Shown here one piece after another: positions 1 to 5,721 of a stretch of DNA of 9,483 bases. The position numbers and the translations under genes were made by a program. Positions within the stretch are counted from its first letter, which is position 1; each line of letters opens with the position of its first letter. The notes below the pieces were generated by a model. The model did no database searches. It was not told the DNA's origin and worked only from the letters and a program-made list of their open reading frames with translations. The stretch lies in NCBI GenBank assembly GCA_031367405.1, contig JANLPT010000197.1:1-9483 (forward strand). Direction: 5' to 3'. Origin of the DNA: JALHNI01 sp031367405. GTDB lineage: Bacteria; Acidobacteriota; Terriglobia; Bryobacterales; Bryobacteraceae.

Positions 1-173
1 AATAGACCTACAAGAAATTGGCTTTGTTCCGTAACCAACCCTACAAGCAAACCCCAATCCAGTAGGACAGGCCTCCGGCCAACATAGGCGCTAACTTAAG
101 GCGCAATATAACAATTGTGGGTTGATCGTGGCCCGCTCCCTTCGGTCGCGGCTCGATTTGTGCCTCACTCCAA

Positions 174-199
174 TCACGACGGGCCCCGCCCGTCGGTGA
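174..199. repeat. Stem-loop 1 (GC-rich inverted repeat)
   Basis: cgacggg (177-183) pairs perfectly with cccgtcg (189-195) across a five-base loop. Three more pairs (tca 174-176 with tga 197-199) extend the stem past one bulged G. No T tract follows on either strand, so it does not look like an ordinary intrinsic terminator. Confidence 0.55.
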
Positions 200-240
200 C
201 TCCGTGCGCGGCTACGTCCCATTTCAGCCGCCCACGGAGT
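199..240. repeat. Stem-loop 2, 14 pairs with one C-C mismatch
   Basis: actccgtg (199-206) pairs with cacggagt (233-240). After a single C-C mismatch (207/232), gcggct (208-213) pairs with agccgc (226-231), leaving a 12-base loop. The symmetry of the mismatch makes this a good folded hairpin rather than a chance repeat. It abuts stem-loop 1, sharing base 199. No U tract follows on either strand. It could be part of a structured RNA or a REP-like mobile palindrome. Confidence 0.6.
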
Positions 241-331
241 AAGCGGCTCCTGCGCAGACGGCGACTGTTCATGGCGAAGCTGTCCGATGGCAGGTAAACT
301 AAACGACATTGCCCTCCCGGCCCGCGCTTGT

Positions 332-501
332 TCAACTTAACTCTTTAACGGCGCTTTTCGGCACGGTTACCACGCGATAGGAAATGTTCAGCAGGTCCCG
401 CAGCTGATCGGCGTTGATCCCCTCGAGCCGGACGAGCACATAACTCTATCGGTGACGCCGGGCATACGGAGCGCCACCGCACGCACTTCGTCGAAAGTCA
501 T
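332..501 (-). pseudogene. Decayed YjbR/MmcQ-like protein remnant
   Basis: The reverse strand starts with ATG at 501 and reads MTFDEVRAVALRMPGVTD, which fits the N-terminus of YjbR/MmcQ family proteins (small cytoplasmic proteins of the CyaY-like fold, usually about 110-120 residues). The frame then fails. One base further, another frame gives YVLVRLEGINADQLRDLL followed by NISYRVVTVPKSAVKELS and a stop at 332-334, which fits the family's C-terminus (VRLD..D.DEL..LL...W). Roughly 60 central residues are missing and the frames do not match, so this is an internally deleted gene. Its ATG overlaps the stop of the upstream acyl-CoA dehydrogenase by one base (TGATG), so the parent gene was probably translationally coupled to it. 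The family assignment rests on motif recall only. Confidence 0.6.
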
Positions 502-1673
502 CACTTACCCAGCAGTGCCTTCGCAATTACTAAACGCTGCATGTTACTGGTGCCTTCGTAGATCCGCCCGATCTTAGCGTCGCGGTAGAGTTTCTCGACG
601 GGATAGTCTTTAGTAAAGCCAGCTCCGCCGAAGACTTCGATGGCCATTGAGGCGACTTCTTCGCCAATGATCGAGGCATAATATTTGGCCATCGCCGCTT
701 CCGTGGCGAATGGTAAACCGGCGTCTCGCAAACGCGCCGCATTGTAGACCAGTAAACGGGCCGCCTCCACCTTCACCGCCATTTCCGCCAGATTGAACTG
801 CACGCCCTGAAACTCGGCGATGGACTTACCGAATTGCTGCCGTTCCTTCGCGTAGTTAACCGCATGTTCCAATGCGCCCGCAGCCAGGCCCAGCATTTGT
901 CCGCCAATGGCGATGCGGCCCTCGTTCAAAGTCTCAATGGCAATCTTGTAGCCGATGCCGACGCCACCCATCACGTTTTCCTTGGGTACGCGGCAGCCAT
1001 CCAGGAGTAACTCGCACGTCGACGAGGCGCGAATGCCCAGCTTATCTTCTTTGCGGCCGACGGCGAAGCCGCGGAAGCCGCGCTCCACCAGAAACGCAGT
1101 GATGCCTTTGTAACCTGCGGCGGGGTCCGCGTTGGCGAAAACCAGGAACAGTTCGGCCTCATGGGCGTTGGTGATCCAAAGTTTGCGTCCGTTTAATACC
1201 CAATGATCCGATTTTTCTTCGGCCCGCGTCGCCAGTGCGAAGGCGTCAGAACCGGATTGCGCTTCGGAGAGCGCGTACGCTCCCACCATGCGCGTGGCCA
1301 GTTGAGGCAGGTACTGTTTCTTCTGCGCGTCGTTGGCCCAACGGTGGACGGCATTGTTGACGAGCGTGTTCTGGACATCGACGACGACGGCGACGGCCGG
1401 ATCAACCGCAGCCAGTTCCTCCACGGCCAGCACGGCTTGGAAAAAGCTACCACCCTGGCCGCCGTACTCTTCGGGAATATCGATGCCCATCAAACCGAGC
1501 GCGAACATTTCGCGAACCAAGCCCGGTGCCAGACGCGATTGCTCGTCCATTTCGCGCACCAGGGGCCGGATGCGTTCGCGCGCAAACTTGCGCACCGTGG
1601 AACGAAACATCCGCTCTTCTTCGCTGAGCTGAGTCAACGGCGCGGGGGCACCATCGTGGAGGGCAGTCGGCAT
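501..1673 (-). CDS. Acyl-CoA dehydrogenase, short/branched-chain type
   Basis: This 390-residue cytoplasmic FAD flavoprotein should catalyse alpha,beta-dehydrogenation of a short or 2-methyl-branched acyl-CoA and pass electrons to ETF, as in isoleucine/valine or fatty-acid catabolism. The length is normal. Family signature 1 is ALSEAQSGSDAFA at 134-146. Signature 2 spans 346-365 (EVFGGAGFTKDYPVEK and on). The catalytic base is E373 in IYEGTSNMQ. The stretches GYKGITAFLVERG (188-200), KLGIRASSTC (211-220), LNEGRIAI (249-256) and MAKYYAS (328-334) closely resemble mammalian ACADSB (2-methylbutyryl-CoA dehydrogenase), which suggests the substrate class; the exact acyl chain is inferred. The start lies inside a palindrome shared with the divergent amidohydrolase, and no clear Shine-Dalgarno is visible. 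The stop overlaps the start of the YjbR-like remnant. Confidence 0.93.
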   Translation of the reverse strand: MPTALHDGAPAPLTQLSEEERMFRSTVRKFARERIRPLVREMDEQSRLAPGLVREMFALGLMGIDIPEEYGGQGGSFFQAVLAVEELAAVDPAVAVVVDVQNTLVNNAVHRWANDAQKKQYLPQLATRMVGAYALSEAQSGSDAFALATRAEEKSDHWVLNGRKLWITNAHEAELFLVFANADPAAGYKGITAFLVERGFRGFAVGRKEDKLGIRASSTCELLLDGCRVPKENVMGGVGIGYKIAIETLNEGRIAIGGQMLGLAAGALEHAVNYAKERQQFGKSIAEFQGVQFNLAEMAVKVEAARLLVYNAARLRDAGLPFATEAAMAKYYASIIGEEVASMAIEVFGGAGFTKDYPVEKLYRDAKIGRIYEGTSNMQRLVIAKALLGK

Positions 1674-1686
1674 AATTTCATTATGC
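1670..1686. promoter_or_regulatory. Perfect palindrome between divergent genes
   Basis: gcataat (1670-1676), ttc, attatgc (1680-1686): two perfect 7-base arms around a 3-base centre. Each strand presents CATAAT, five of six matches to a sigma70 -10 box. The element overlaps the ATG of the acyl-CoA dehydrogenase and lies 13 bases before the amidohydrolase ATG at 1700. It may be a symmetric bidirectional -10 element, an operator, or both. I see no convincing -35 box on either side. Confidence 0.45.
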
Positions 1687-1699
1687 TACCTTGCAACGT

Positions 1700-3397
1700 A
1701 TGCGGAGCACGATCTTCCTATGGACCATGTCAACTTTTTGTCTGGCGGCGCAGAGCTACGATTTGGTCATCTCGGGTGCCAAGATCGTCGACGGCACGGG
1801 CTCGCCCTGGTTCCACGGTGACTTGGCGGTCACCGGTGCGAAGATCGTCAAGATGACGCCGGCGGGGCTGTTGGCAGGGGTAAACGCCAAGCGCCGTATT
1901 GCAGCCGCCGGGCTCGTATTGGCTCCCGGATTCATTGACATCCAAGGCCATTCGCGCGAATACCTGTTGAACGGCGATGGGCGGCTGATTGCCAAAGTCT
2001 CGCAAGGAGTCACCACCGAGATCATGGGCGAGGGCAGTAGCAACGCGCCAGCCAATGCCCGCACTTCCACGCAGATGCCCGGCAGCGCCATGGGTAAAGA
2101 GGCCAAAGTCAGGTTTGCCGGGGATCACGGATTCGACGAATGGCTGCGGGCCATGGAGGCGCACGGGGGCAGCGTCAATATGGGCTCCTTTATGGGCGCC
2201 GGCACCTTACGGCAATACATGAAAGGTATGGCGCCCGGGCGTCTGGATGAAGCGCAGAAGATGGAGTTACAACGCGTGGTTCGCCTCGGGATGGAGGACG
2301 GTGCGTTCGGCATTGCCTCGGCTTTGATCTATCCGCCCGATAGTTACTCGAATACCGATGAGTTAGTAGAAATGTGCCGCGGCATGGCACCCTACGGCGG
2401 CGTCTATATCACGCACCTGCGCTCAGAAGCTGACCAGTTACTGGAAGCAATTGACGAATCAATTGACATCGGGCGGCGGGCCGGAGTTCCGGTAGAAATC
2501 TATCATTTGAAGGCGGCAGGCCAAGAGAACTATCGCAAACTAAGCGCGGCCATTGAGAAGATCGAGGGAGCCCGCGCCGCAGGCCTCGATATTCAGGCGA
2601 GTATGTACCCCTATACGGCGGGGTCGACCGGGCTGACCTCGTGTTTCCCCGCTGACGTAGCGGCGGACGGCAAGCTATTCGCCAACCTGGACAATATCAC
2701 CATCCGTCAGAGAATTAAGGCCGATATCGTTTCGGGCAAGGTAAACTACGAGAATCTTTGTCTGCAAGCGGGGCCGGAAGGCGTGTTAGTGCTGGGCCTA
2801 ATCAAGCCGGAAAATCAAAAATATGTAGGAAAGCGGTTGAACGAAATTGCCGCCGCCATGAACAAGCATTGGGTGGAAGCGGCCATGGATTTAGTGCTAT
2901 CCGAACGCCAGCGGATCGGCACGGTGTATTTCATGATGAGCGAAGAGAATGTGAAGCGGCAGTTACAATTACCGTGGATCAAGATCGGCACCGATGCCGG
3001 CGGGCCTGACCCGGCGGCGGCGACGGCCCGCGTCCATCCACGCTCCTATGGCACGTACCCGCGCATTCTCGGTAAGTACGTTCGCGATGAGAAAGTATTG
3101 ACGCTCGAAGAGGCTGTACGCAAGGTGACTTCGGCCGTGGCGACGCGGCTCTCGTTACGTGACCGCGGCGTGTTGCGGGAAGGCATGGCCGCCGACTTAG
3201 TGCTGTTCAACGAAGCCACCGTCGCCGAGCGAGCCACTTACGAAAATCCGCATCAAGTGTCCACCGGGGTGGAGCACGTGTTCGTGAATGGCGTTGAGGT
3301 CTGGGCGCGGGGCAAGCACACCGGGGCCAAACCGGGTAAGGCGTTGCGGGGGCCAGGGTGGGTGAAGAGTACTGGGCCGAAGGTGCTAAGCAAATAG
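1700..3397 (+). CDS. Exported N-acyl-D-amino-acid deacylase-family amidohydrolase
   Basis: This is a 565-residue member of the D-aminoacylase branch of the amidohydrolase superfamily, which hydrolyses N-acyl-D-amino acids or related amides. The N-terminus MRSTIFLWTMSTFCLAAQ reads as a signal peptide with likely cleavage near LAA/Q, so I prefer ATG 1700 to the TTG at 1691 in the same frame. Visible motifs are LVISGAKIVDGTG (22-34), APGFIDIQGHS (75-85), KVSQGVTTEIMGEGSS (99-114), THLRSE (238-243, H239), VEIYHLKAAG (265-274, H269), GTDAGG (430-435, D432) and the C-terminal GVLREGMAADLVLFN (490-504). The usual HxH metal motif after the first strand is absent (IQGHS instead of a typical VHTHxD), and the metal cysteine of classic D-aminoacylases appears to be a glutamate (GEG, E111). 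The second-site histidines and the aspartate are kept. Substrate is unknown. It is divergent from the acyl-CoA dehydrogenase. Confidence 0.85.
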   Translation: MRSTIFLWTMSTFCLAAQSYDLVISGAKIVDGTGSPWFHGDLAVTGAKIVKMTPAGLLAGVNAKRRIAAAGLVLAPGFIDIQGHSREYLLNGDGRLIAKVSQGVTTEIMGEGSSNAPANARTSTQMPGSAMGKEAKVRFAGDHGFDEWLRAMEAHGGSVNMGSFMGAGTLRQYMKGMAPGRLDEAQKMELQRVVRLGMEDGAFGIASALIYPPDSYSNTDELVEMCRGMAPYGGVYITHLRSEADQLLEAIDESIDIGRRAGVPVEIYHLKAAGQENYRKLSAAIEKIEGARAAGLDIQASMYPYTAGSTGLTSCFPADVAADGKLFANLDNITIRQRIKADIVSGKVNYENLCLQAGPEGVLVLGLIKPENQKYVGKRLNEIAAAMNKHWVEAAMDLVLSERQRIGTVYFMMSEENVKRQLQLPWIKIGTDAGGPDPAAATARVHPRSYGTYPRILGKYVRDEKVLTLEEAVRKVTSAVATRLSLRDRGVLREGMAADLVLFNEATVAERATYENPHQVSTGVEHVFVNGVEVWARGKHTGAKPGKALRGPGWVKSTGPKVLSK

Positions 3398-3399
3398 CC

Positions 3400-3441
3400 C
3401 CATCTTTTTGGTCAGCAATTCGACCGATATCACTAAGATGG
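3400..3441. repeat. Inverted repeat between amidohydrolase and phnX
   Basis: ccatctt (3400-3406) pairs with aagatgg (3435-3441), with a weaker inner pair ggtc/gacc (3410-3413, 3422-3425). It fills most of the 57-base gap, ends just ahead of the phnX start, and might act as an attenuator or operator. The long loop makes it a weak candidate. Confidence 0.25.
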
Positions 3442-3454
3442 AAACTGGCAGCCG

Positions 3455-4273
3455 TTGAGCGCGCACATCTATCGAGGAACAATTCAAGCCGTCATCCTGG
3501 ATTGGGGTGGCACCGTGCTTGACCATGGCTGTCGCGATGCCGTGGCGGCCATGCGCCAGACGATGGGGGAAGCGGGCGTGGAGCCCACGGAAGGCGACTT
3601 GCGCCGCAATATGGGTCTGTCGAAACTGGAGCAGATCCGCGGCATTTTCGAGAATGAGCGCGTCCGTGAGGCGTGGGTGGTGCAGCATGGGGTGGCCATC
3701 GGCGAGGCGGCTCTGCTAGCCTTGCTGAATCGGTATACGGCGATCGAGCTGCAGACCACGCAGCGCGACCTTCTGCCGGGCGTCATGCCGCTGCACGAAT
3801 TCTTGCGCCAATTGGGCGTGGTGATCGCGACGACCACGAGCCAGGAGCGTCCGGTGCTCCACCAGATGCTCGAAATGGCAGGCCGGCAAGGCTTTCTTCC
3901 GGCGGCCAGCGCCTGCCCCGGCGACACCGGCGCGGGGCGTCCGGCACCTTATATGTGCTACCACCTCGCCACGCGTTTGCGCCTGCATCCGCTGGGCGCG
4001 TGCGTCAAAGTGGGCGATACGGTGGCTGACATGGAAGAGGGCCGCAATGCAGGGATGTGGACGATCGGCGTCGCCGAGACGGGCAACGAAGTCGGCCTCG
4101 ATCTGGCCGCGCTGTCCACCCTACCGGCCGCTGAGCGCAAGCTGCGCGTGGCCAACGCGCGCACCCGCTTGAAGTCGGCGGGAGCGCACTTTGTGGTGGA
4201 CACTCTGCCGGATTGTTTGCCGGTGCTGGAGCGCATTCAGGGGCAGTTGTTGCGCGGCACGCTGGCGACGTAG
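3455..4273 (+). CDS. phnX: Phosphonoacetaldehyde hydrolase (phosphonatase)
   Basis: This 272-residue cytoplasmic HAD-superfamily enzyme cleaves the C-P bond of phosphonoacetaldehyde to acetaldehyde and phosphate, the second step of 2-aminoethylphosphonate use. The key residues of the Bacillus cereus enzyme can be placed: nucleophile D16 in ILDWGGT, Schiff-base lysine K57 in MGLSK, motif II threonines in ATTTS (125-129), R162 in GRPAPYMC, and acidic D188/D192 in VGDTVADM followed by EEGRNAGMWTIGVAETGNE. An upstream in-frame stop (TAA 3434-3436) leaves TTG 3455 as the only reasonable start; ggaaac nine bases ahead is a weak Shine-Dalgarno. No phnW transaminase or phosphonate transporter lies in the window. 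A second, broken copy of its 3' end sits at 5386-5634. Confidence 0.92.
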   Translation: MSAHIYRGTIQAVILDWGGTVLDHGCRDAVAAMRQTMGEAGVEPTEGDLRRNMGLSKLEQIRGIFENERVREAWVVQHGVAIGEAALLALLNRYTAIELQTTQRDLLPGVMPLHEFLRQLGVVIATTTSQERPVLHQMLEMAGRQGFLPAASACPGDTGAGRPAPYMCYHLATRLRLHPLGACVKVGDTVADMEEGRNAGMWTIGVAETGNEVGLDLAALSTLPAAERKLRVANARTRLKSAGAHFVVDTLPDCLPVLERIQGQLLRGTLAT

Positions 4274-4299
4274 GTTTAGCATTTGCGATGCGTTACTGC

Positions 4300-4617
4300 C
4301 TACTGGCCCGCATCTTCAAACTGGCTGATCCGAATCTGACGATCGGGAAACACGGCGCGTATCTCGAGATGGCCGCCTAGCGCCTCGATATAGTCCACTA
4401 GTGTGCTGACGCAGATGTCGGCGCGGTGCTCAATCTTCGAAACCTCGCTTTGATGCACGCCGAGGATTTCACCGAGTTGCAGTTGCGTCATCTCACGCGC
4501 TTTGCGGAGCGCATCCAGGGGCATGGATGCCAGACTTTCTTGAAAGCGCTTCTCGATCGCCTGGCGTCTGGCGGGCGGCATGGCCTCGATCAGTTGGTGG
4601 AAATTGCGGGTTGGCAT
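4300..4617 (-). CDS. higA: XRE-family antitoxin (HigA type)
   Basis: This 105-residue protein should bind and neutralise the upstream RelE-like toxin and repress the operon. A lambda-Cro/XRE helix-turn-helix lies at about 34-70 (LDALRKAREMTQLQLGEIL, then GVHQSEVSKIEHRADI). The C-terminal part YIEALGGHLEIRAVFPD (76-92) is typical of antitoxins paired with this toxin class. Its ATG overlaps the toxin stop by one base (TAATG), and AAGGAACG just upstream inside the toxin gene serves as ribosome binding site. It ends convergently 26 bases from the phnX stop. The symbol is used for the family; true orthology to E. coli or Proteus HigA is not claimed. Confidence 0.88.
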   Translation of the reverse strand: MPTRNFHQLIEAMPPARRQAIEKRFQESLASMPLDALRKAREMTQLQLGEILGVHQSEVSKIEHRADICVSTLVDYIEALGGHLEIRAVFPDRQIRISQFEDAGQ

Positions 4618-4976
4618 TAGATCGTTCCTTCCTTTTTCAGCTCGTTCAGATGGCCGTCAAACAACCTATCGGCGATCGGTACAAGCGTTTCGTACCACCG
4701 GTCATTGCCGGTCTTGTCACCACCAATCAACAAAATCGCGGTTCGTAACGGACTAAAAGCGTAAAGCGTGCGCAATGGCCTCCCGCCACTTCGGGTTCGC
4801 AACTCGCGCATTTGCGGATAGCGCGAGGTCACCACCTTTGAACTGTGCGGGAATCCGAGCGCGGGTCCGAATTCCATGAGGTGACGCACCGAAAGTGCGA
4901 CATCGTCCTGCTCGCGCTCGCCGAGAAGATCCCACCAGCGGTGAAACGCTGCCGTGAATTCAACCTTCCAGGCCAT
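4617..4976 (-). CDS. higB: RelE/ParE-superfamily toxin (HigB, Gp49-like)
   Basis: This 119-residue protein belongs to the RelE-fold toxins of the phage-derived Gp49/HigB-like class, which in studied members cleave mRNA on the ribosome. The signature stretch runs YPQMRELRTRSGGRPLRTLY (53-72), then AFSPLRTAILLIGGDKTG (73-90) and WYETLVPIADRLFDGHL (94-110), as in toxins encoded ahead of XRE antitoxins. The N-terminal WKVEFTAAFHRWW fits the first strand and helix. It is the first gene of a two-gene operon with the antitoxin, in toxin-first order. An inverted repeat at 4985-5004 lies just upstream. Length and motifs look complete, so the pair is probably functional. Confidence 0.88.
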   Translation of the reverse strand: MAWKVEFTAAFHRWWDLLGEREQDDVALSVRHLMEFGPALGFPHSSKVVTSRYPQMRELRTRSGGRPLRTLYAFSPLRTAILLIGGDKTGNDRWYETLVPIADRLFDGHLNELKKEGTI

Positions 4977-4984
4977 CTGCCCTA

Positions 4985-5004
4985 GTATGCAGGATACAGC
5001 ATAC
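4985..5004 (-). promoter_or_regulatory. Putative operator of the higBA operon
   Basis: gtatgc (4985-4990) and gcatac (4999-5004) form a perfect 6-base inverted repeat with an 8-base spacer, 8 bases before the toxin start. Its place and size fit autoregulation by the XRE antitoxin. A -10-like CATACT on the reverse strand (4989-4984) overlaps one arm. Both roles are inferred. Confidence 0.45.
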
Positions 5005-5031
5005 CAGCGAACGGGGTAGCGATCTGTCGCG

Positions 5032-5172
5032 CTAAGGCTTTTTAACGGGACGTCGAGACTCGACGTCGCACTTGCCGGACATTCAAGTGGGGACGCCGAA
5101 GCGCGGCAGCACCCAACGCATCAGAACGATGTAGGCGAGGATCGGTAGCAGCAGCAAGAGCCATTGGGGCAT
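5032..5172 (-). CDS. Candidate small membrane selenoprotein (Sec at residue 30)
   Basis: From ATG 5172 the reverse strand encodes MPQWLLLLLPILAYIVLM-RWVLPRFGVPT, then TGA (5085-5083). The same frame continues sensibly as MSGKCDVESRRPVKKP to TAG at 5032-5034. Read with selenocysteine at the TGA, this is a 46-residue protein with one membrane segment (about 4-18), a basic R19..R24 stretch predicting a cytoplasmic C-terminus, and a redox-looking U30-x4-C35 motif with a lysine/arginine-rich tail. A hairpin with SECIS-like spacing and loop follows the TGA. I cannot name the family, and its function is unknown. It lies 37 nt downstream of a deiodinase-like fragment on the same strand. No good Shine-Dalgarno is seen (AAGG is too close to the ATG). 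If Sec is not inserted, the product is a 29-residue membrane peptide. Confidence 0.6.
5049..5085 (-). promoter_or_regulatory. Putative bacterial SECIS after UGA (small selenoprotein)
   Basis: On the reverse strand, 15 bases after TGA, GACGTCGAG-T-CTCGACGTC (5067-5049) forms a perfect inverted repeat. Folded with a realistic five-base loop (AGUCU) it has a 7-pair stem whose loop begins 22 nt after UGA. The known bacterial SECIS pattern asks for a loop about 16-37 nt after UGA with a G in its first two bases; both hold. The GUCU in the loop also recalls the E. coli fdhF element (AGGUCU). There is no U tract, so it is not an evident terminator. Confidence 0.55.
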
Positions 5173-5178
5173 GCCTTG

Positions 5179-5184
5179 ATTGTA
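5179..5184 (-). promoter_or_regulatory. Possible -10 box for the small selenoprotein
   Basis: Reverse-strand TACAAT (five of six matches to TATAAT) lies about 6 bases before the ATG at 5172, so a transcript from it would be nearly leaderless. No -35 box is evident. Weak support. Confidence 0.22.
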
Positions 5185-5187
5185 ACT

Positions 5188-5218
5188 GCTGGCGGCTATC
5201 GGCCAGCGGCTACCGGCC
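5188..5218. repeat. Small repeats between deiodinase fragment and selenoprotein
   Basis: Two 13-base direct repeats differing at one base (gcggctatcggcc 5192-5204, gcggctaccggcc 5206-5218) overlap an inverted repeat gctggc/gccagc (5188-5193, 5202-5207). The second direct repeat includes the stop of the deiodinase-like fragment. It could be an mRNA hairpin between two cistrons or a slippage product. Confidence 0.4.
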
Positions 5219-5385
5219 GGAGACTTGCGTTTTGACGGCTTGGGCGAGGTCGGTGACGTGGAAGCCGAAGGGGCCGGGCTTGCTCTTGAAGCGGACTGTG
5301 CCTTGGCGATCGATCAGGTACAGACGGATCGGGCCAGCCGGTGTATGCGCGTTCGATGGAGATCTTGGCATCGTCGAGAAGTGCC
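5210..5385 (-). pseudogene. 3' fragment of a second deiodinase-like gene
   Basis: The reverse strand matches the C-terminal quarter of the intact deiodinase-like gene at 6554-7249: ALLDDA.....ERAYTGWPD, then LYLIDRQGTVRFKSKPGPFG, then FHVTDLAQAVK, ending at TAG (5212-5210). Aligned by hand, about 88% of bases agree over some 140 positions, with a stretch of more than 50 identical bases. One extra base near 5330 shifts the frame after GWPD, and everything upstream, including the Sec region, is missing. The break at about 5385/5386 joins it head to head with a phnX fragment. It lies directly upstream of the small selenoprotein ORF. Confidence 0.85.
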
Positions 5386-5634
5386 GATATGGAAGAGGCC
5401 GCCATGCAAGGATGTGGACGATCGGCGTAGCGGAGACGGGCAACGAAGTCGGCCTCGATCTCGCTGCTCTGTCCACCCTGCCGGCCGCTGAGCGTAAGCT
5501 GCGCGTGGCCAACGCGCGCACCCGGTTGAAGTTGGCGGGAGCGCACTTTGTGGTGGACACTCTGCCGGATTGTTTGCCGGTGCTGGAGCGCATTCAGAGG
5601 CAGTTGTTGCCGGCACGCTGGCGACCTAGGTTTA
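5386..5634 (+). pseudogene. 3' fragment of a second phnX copy
   Basis: This stretch duplicates 4028-4278 of the intact phosphonatase gene, from the codons of DMEEG to just past the stop (ctaggttta here, gtaggttta there). By hand alignment about 94% of bases agree. Two one-base deletions (near 5398 and 5610) disrupt the frame; between them the frame reads MWTIGVAETGNEVGLDLAAL and on to AGAHFVVDTLPDCLPVLERI. The HAD nucleophile, Schiff-base lysine and motif II are all absent, so it cannot encode an enzyme. Scattered differences, some at third codon positions, suggest an old paralogue rather than a recent copy. Confidence 0.9.
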
Positions 5635-5721
5635 TTCTCTCGGCGGAACACTTTACGCTGCGCCGTTTATCGTGGGTCATCGGGCGTCGTTGTGAGGTTG
5701 CGAGAGGCGTACACTCAAGCT

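Larger units (their letters stand above)
1..331. other. Gene-free region with stem-loops
   Basis: I see no convincing coding region here; the short frames on both strands look like chance ORFs and match no family I recognise. An 8-base direct repeat (cctacaag) occurs near positions 7 and 40. The GC-rich stretch from about 120 to 240 contains two adjacent stem-loops, listed separately. The segment around 120-160 (gatcgtggcccgctccc, then ttcggtcgcggctcg) is imperfectly palindromic and looks like the dispersed intergenic repeats common in acidobacterial genomes, but that resemblance is from memory and was not tested. Confidence 0.5.

Noticed and set aside
332..501. Internal stop of the YjbR-like frame treated as another Sec codon
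   Set aside because: The first frame after MPGVTD is not family-like, and the family C-terminus resumes in a different frame, so this is a deletion/frameshift, not UGA recoding.
1203..1856. Forward 217-residue open frame over the acyl-CoA dehydrogenase
   Set aside because: It is antisense to a well-supported gene, has no recognisable family and extends into the amidohydrolase in another frame.
5049..5067. The hairpin read as an intrinsic terminator of a 29-residue peptide
   Set aside because: No U tract follows on the reverse strand (CCCGUUAAAAAGCC) or on the forward strand, and the frame stays open through the hairpin after the UGA.
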